Origin: Chondrus crispus
Lineage: Eukaryota > Rhodophyta > Florideophyceae > Gigartinales > Gigartinaceae
Direction of reading: 5' to 3'
Length of the DNA: 64,000 nucleotides
Assembly (NCBI RefSeq): GCF_000350225.1
Contig: NW_005178566.1
Location: forward strand, 62,001-126,000
The notes under the pieces are model-generated. The model was not told where the DNA came from. It worked only from the letters and a program-made list of their open reading frames with translations, and ran no database searches. Both the position numbers and the translations under genes were made by a program. This document shows positions 61,398 through 64,000 of this stretch, piece by piece. How positions within the stretch are numbered: position 1 is the stretch's first letter; the number at the start of each line of letters is the position of its first letter.

Positions 61398-63050
61398 GTG
61401 TCTCACTCGTTTGAGCTAGAAGATCCAAGCCCCATTACCCACGCTGCACGCAGGCTTCCGCCACGCCACAATGAAGTGGTACGTGAGGAGCTTCGTAAGA
61501 TGTTGGAGGCAGGAATAATTACCCCTTCCATTTCGGCCTGGTCCTTCCCTATCGTTATCGCATCGAAGAAAGACGGAAAACCCAGGTTCTGTGTAGATTA
61601 CCGCACCCTCAATCGCAAAATGAAAGCCGATCGTTGGCCCTTGCCAAAGATCGAGGAGATCTTCGATGAGTTAGAGGGGAGCTCGGTCTTCACAACGCTT
61701 GAGTTGTTCTCGGGGTATTGGCAAGTCCGGATGGCTGAGAACTGCAAAGAGAAGACGACTTTCGTCTGCCGTTTTGGGACGTTTCAGTTCGAGGTGATGC
61801 CGTTCGGGTTAATGAACGCCCCCTCTACGTTCCAAAGAATGATGGACCAGCTTTTCCAAAGACTTAGCTTCGTGAGGGTTTACTTAGACGACGTAGTCGT
61901 CTTCTCGAAGTCCGTTGAAGAGCACACTTCACACTTATGTGAAGTCTGCAAGGTGATTGCTACGAGCGGGCTGAAGCTTAAGATCTCAAAATGCAGCTTC
62001 GCACAGTCCCAAACGCGACTGCTTGGACACATAGTCACCGGAGATGGCGTCAAAGTGGACCCCGAAAAGGTCAGCGCCATTAAGAGGGAGAAGGAGCCGT
62101 CCAATGCGACAGGGCTTCGTAGCTTCCTTGGCCTGGCGGGATACTACCGCCGCTTCATTCCCAAGTTCGCCGAGATCTCTGCTCCGTTACATGAGGCCAC
62201 GTCTACTAAACGGACTTTTAAGTGGACGGCGGAGATGCAGGAGGCATTCGAGAAGCTTAAGCTCAAGTTAACCTCCCCGCCAGTCTTGGCGTTTCCCGAC
62301 TTCGAACAACCTTTTGTCGTGGAGACTGATGCATCCTCGGTCGCCGTCGGAGCTGTTATGGCCCAACGAAAAGAGGACAGGAAAGTCCACCCGATCCAGT
62401 ACGCAAGTCGCACGATGACATCAGCCGAGAGGAAGTATTCCGCCTATGAGCGAGAGGCCCTGGCTGTGATCTTCGCTTTGAAGAAGTTCCGAGTTTACCT
62501 GCTTTCAACACAGAAGTTCACGCTAATAACAGACCACCAAGCCCTGCAGTATGCCTTTAAGAAGAAAGACATTCACGGGAGGTTGGCAAGGTGGATGGAC
62601 TTCCTAGCAGAATACGAATTCGAAATTAAGTACCGCCCGGGAGGAAAGAACGGTGCAGCTGACTTCCTGTCCCGCCTGAAAGCCAAGGGCGAGGATGGAG
62701 TCGACTCTGACGACGAGGGAGATCTTGTCTGCAGTGTTTCGGATCCTCTAGAGGCGCAAATGGAGTGGGAACCCCATCTTATTGACATTTCAAGGCACCT
62801 CGGGGGTATTCATATGAGGGAAATGGATGTTCGTCGAGGTTGGCTCAACCGCCGAAGCGCCAAACGTTTCATGGCTTGTAATGGACAACTGTTCCGTAGG
62901 ACCAACAATGGATTACGCGCTATCCCGCCTATAGGGGCTCGCAGAAGGATCGTTAGAGCCTTTCACGACGAAATAGGCCATTGGGATCTGCAAACGACGA
63001 AGAGATTCGTCTTGATCGATATTGGTGGCCTGCTGTCCACCGAGACGTGA
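61398..63050 (+). CDS. pol: R8 reverse transcriptase and RNase H
   Basis: In frame with Gag-PR after one TAA. RT: GIITPSISAWSFPIVIASKK, FCVDYRTLNRKMKADRWPLP, FTTLELFSGYWQVRM, VMPFGLMNAPSTFQRMM, RVYLDDVVVFSKSV (YLDD intact), LGHIVTGDGVKVDPEK. RNase H: VETDASSVAVGAVMAQRK, YSAYEREALAVIFALKKF, ITDHQALQYAFKKKD and GAADFLSRLK. The integrase begins here but the frame shifts at about 63015 in the zinc-binding region (FHDEIGHWDLQTTKRF). Confidence 0.9.
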   Translation: MSHSFELEDPSPITHAARRLPPRHNEVVREELRKMLEAGIITPSISAWSFPIVIASKKDGKPRFCVDYRTLNRKMKADRWPLPKIEEIFDELEGSSVFTTLELFSGYWQVRMAENCKEKTTFVCRFGTFQFEVMPFGLMNAPSTFQRMMDQLFQRLSFVRVYLDDVVVFSKSVEEHTSHLCEVCKVIATSGLKLKISKCSFAQSQTRLLGHIVTGDGVKVDPEKVSAIKREKEPSNATGLRSFLGLAGYYRRFIPKFAEISAPLHEATSTKRTFKWTAEMQEAFEKLKLKLTSPPVLAFPDFEQPFVVETDASSVAVGAVMAQRKEDRKVHPIQYASRTMTSAERKYSAYEREALAVIFALKKFRVYLLSTQKFTLITDHQALQYAFKKKDIHGRLARWMDFLAEYEFEIKYRPGGKNGAADFLSRLKAKGEDGVDSDDEGDLVCSVSDPLEAQMEWEPHLIDISRHLGGIHMREMDVRRGWLNRRSAKRFMACNGQLFRRTNNGLRAIPPIGARRRIVRAFHDEIGHWDLQTTKRFVLIDIGGLLSTET

Positions 63051-63981
63051 ACGACTACGTTCGGGGTTGTGACGGTTGTCAGAAAGCCACACCAATTCCG
63101 AAGTACAAGACCACCCTTCGATTTCCCATGACTTCGTTATTTGATACATACTCTATCGATTTTGCGGGACCATTGCCTCGTACGCCCTCTGGACGGAGGT
63201 ACATCCTTATTGCCGTGGAGCACCTGACTGGCTGGCCATTGCGAAGGCCACCGTCACCTCGACGGCCGAGGAGGTGCTGAAGTTCGTGAAAGAAGAGATA
63301 ATCCACTGTTTTGGGTTACCACGTGTCGTTGTCTCGGACAACGCTACTTGTTTCACAGCGTCGGTCCTGAATACCTTCATGGCACGAAATGGGATTAAGT
63401 GGAAGACAGTGCTCGCCTATGCGCCTATGTTGAACGGACGGGCAGAGCGGATGGTCGGCACATTGAAGACAGCAGTCCGTAAGATGATTCTCGGTGCCTC
63501 GCCTACAATTGTTGAGTGGGACGATGCTTTACGTGAAGTCCTATATGGATACCGTCGCAGGAGGATGGCGGTGGGATTGTCCCCGTTCGAGCTGCTTTAT
63601 GGGGTGTTGCCCAGCATGGCGCCTGGAGACCAAGAGCCTCTCTTCGGAGTCTCTGAGATCCGCCACCGGGAAATGGAACTCCTGCAAGCCAGGGCGATGC
63701 GGGCAACAAGAATAATCTGGCGCAGAGCTGCAACCACATTAACAAACAGTCGCGAAGCAACTTTTAATGTGGGCGACGAAGTGTTGGTCGCAAAAGGGGC
63801 TGCCCTCGGGCCCATGCAGAAATGGCCTATCGCCTTGTCGAAGTTCTATGGCCCATGCCGAGTTGCTCGTGTGCGCCATCCGCGGTACACCCTAGTGTCG
63901 CCGCATCAACGCTACTCGAGAAGGGAGATACATGCCAGAAGGCTGGTCCTCTACAGGAGGCAACCGTTGCACCTTCAGTGA
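62981..63981 (+). pseudogene. pol: R8 integrase (two frameshifts)
   Basis: The zinc-binding domain is completed in the second frame (VRGCDGCQKATPIPKYK). The core reads YSIDFAGPLPRTPSGRRYI (Asp); a second shift near 63235 leads to RVVVSDNATCFTASVL (Asp) and LNGRAERMVGTLKTAVRKM (Glu). The C-terminal region has FNVGDEVLVAKG and KFYGPCRVARVRHPRYTLV, a GPY/F-like module, and ends at 63981. There is no chromodomain. Apart from the shifts, all catalytic residues are present. Confidence 0.85.
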
Positions 63982-64000
63982 GGCAAATGACTAGGGATTT

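Larger units (their letters stand above)
58939..64000 (+). mobile_element. R8: Ty3/gypsy element without chromodomain, cut by the window edge
   Basis: 5' LTR (inferred), PBS, gag-protease in one frame, RT-RNase H, integrase. The 3' LTR is beyond the right edge. One stop and two frameshifts interrupt it. Gag with two zinc knuckles and a pol of different sequence separate it from R0-R4 and from R5-R6. It shares its PBS type with R3. Confidence 0.88.

Overview
This is a repeat-rich stretch of a eukaryotic nuclear genome made almost entirely of LTR retrotransposons; no ordinary host gene could be identified. The WLDD-type Ty3/gypsy elements (R5, R6) resemble, from memory, elements known from oomycetes such as Phytophthora. 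An oomycete, another stramenopile or an alga is therefore suggested but not proven. A 100-base N run at 25941-26040 shows the sequence is a scaffold.

Layout. I name the elements R0-R8. R0 (plus strand, about 1-1243 and 15783-16836) is a broken chromovirus-like Ty3/gypsy element, split by R1. R1 (1244-15777, minus) is a complete-length element with about 1.04 kb LTRs and a GCATT target duplication. R2 (16837 to about 23885, plus) and R3 (about 23886-28981, minus) are truncated relatives joined pol to pol. R4 (29622-41084, minus) is an 11.46 kb element with 649 bp LTRs and an ATCAT duplication. R5 (42270 to about 57925, plus) is an old, degenerate gypsy element. It carries two nested insertions: R6 (45800-51375, minus, 353 bp LTRs, CCCTC duplication) inside its pol, and the Ty1/copia element R7 (52894-57685, plus, GAGAG duplication) inside its 3' LTR. 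R8 (about 58939 to beyond the right edge, plus) is a gypsy element without a chromodomain.

The most interesting observation is that R1 and R4, two clearly different chromodomain-encoding families, both carry a large extra ORF in ANTISENSE orientation at the same place, between the end of pol and the 3' LTR (531-585 codons in R4; about 650 codons with two frameshifts in R1). The two predicted proteins are recognisably homologous over most of their length. Both LTRs carry a TATATA core near the middle, within a perfect palindrome in R4, from which an antisense transcript could begin.

The genes otherwise work as normal retrotransposon modules: gag with a zinc knuckle, aspartic protease, reverse transcriptase, RNase H, integrase, and in R1, R4 and R6 a C-terminal chromodomain. 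R1, R2 and R4 share nearly the same 18-nt primer-binding site, while R3 and R8 share a different one. Most reading frames carry a few stops or frameshifts, several at homopolymer runs, so every element is probably non-autonomous as assembled. R4 is the closest to intact.
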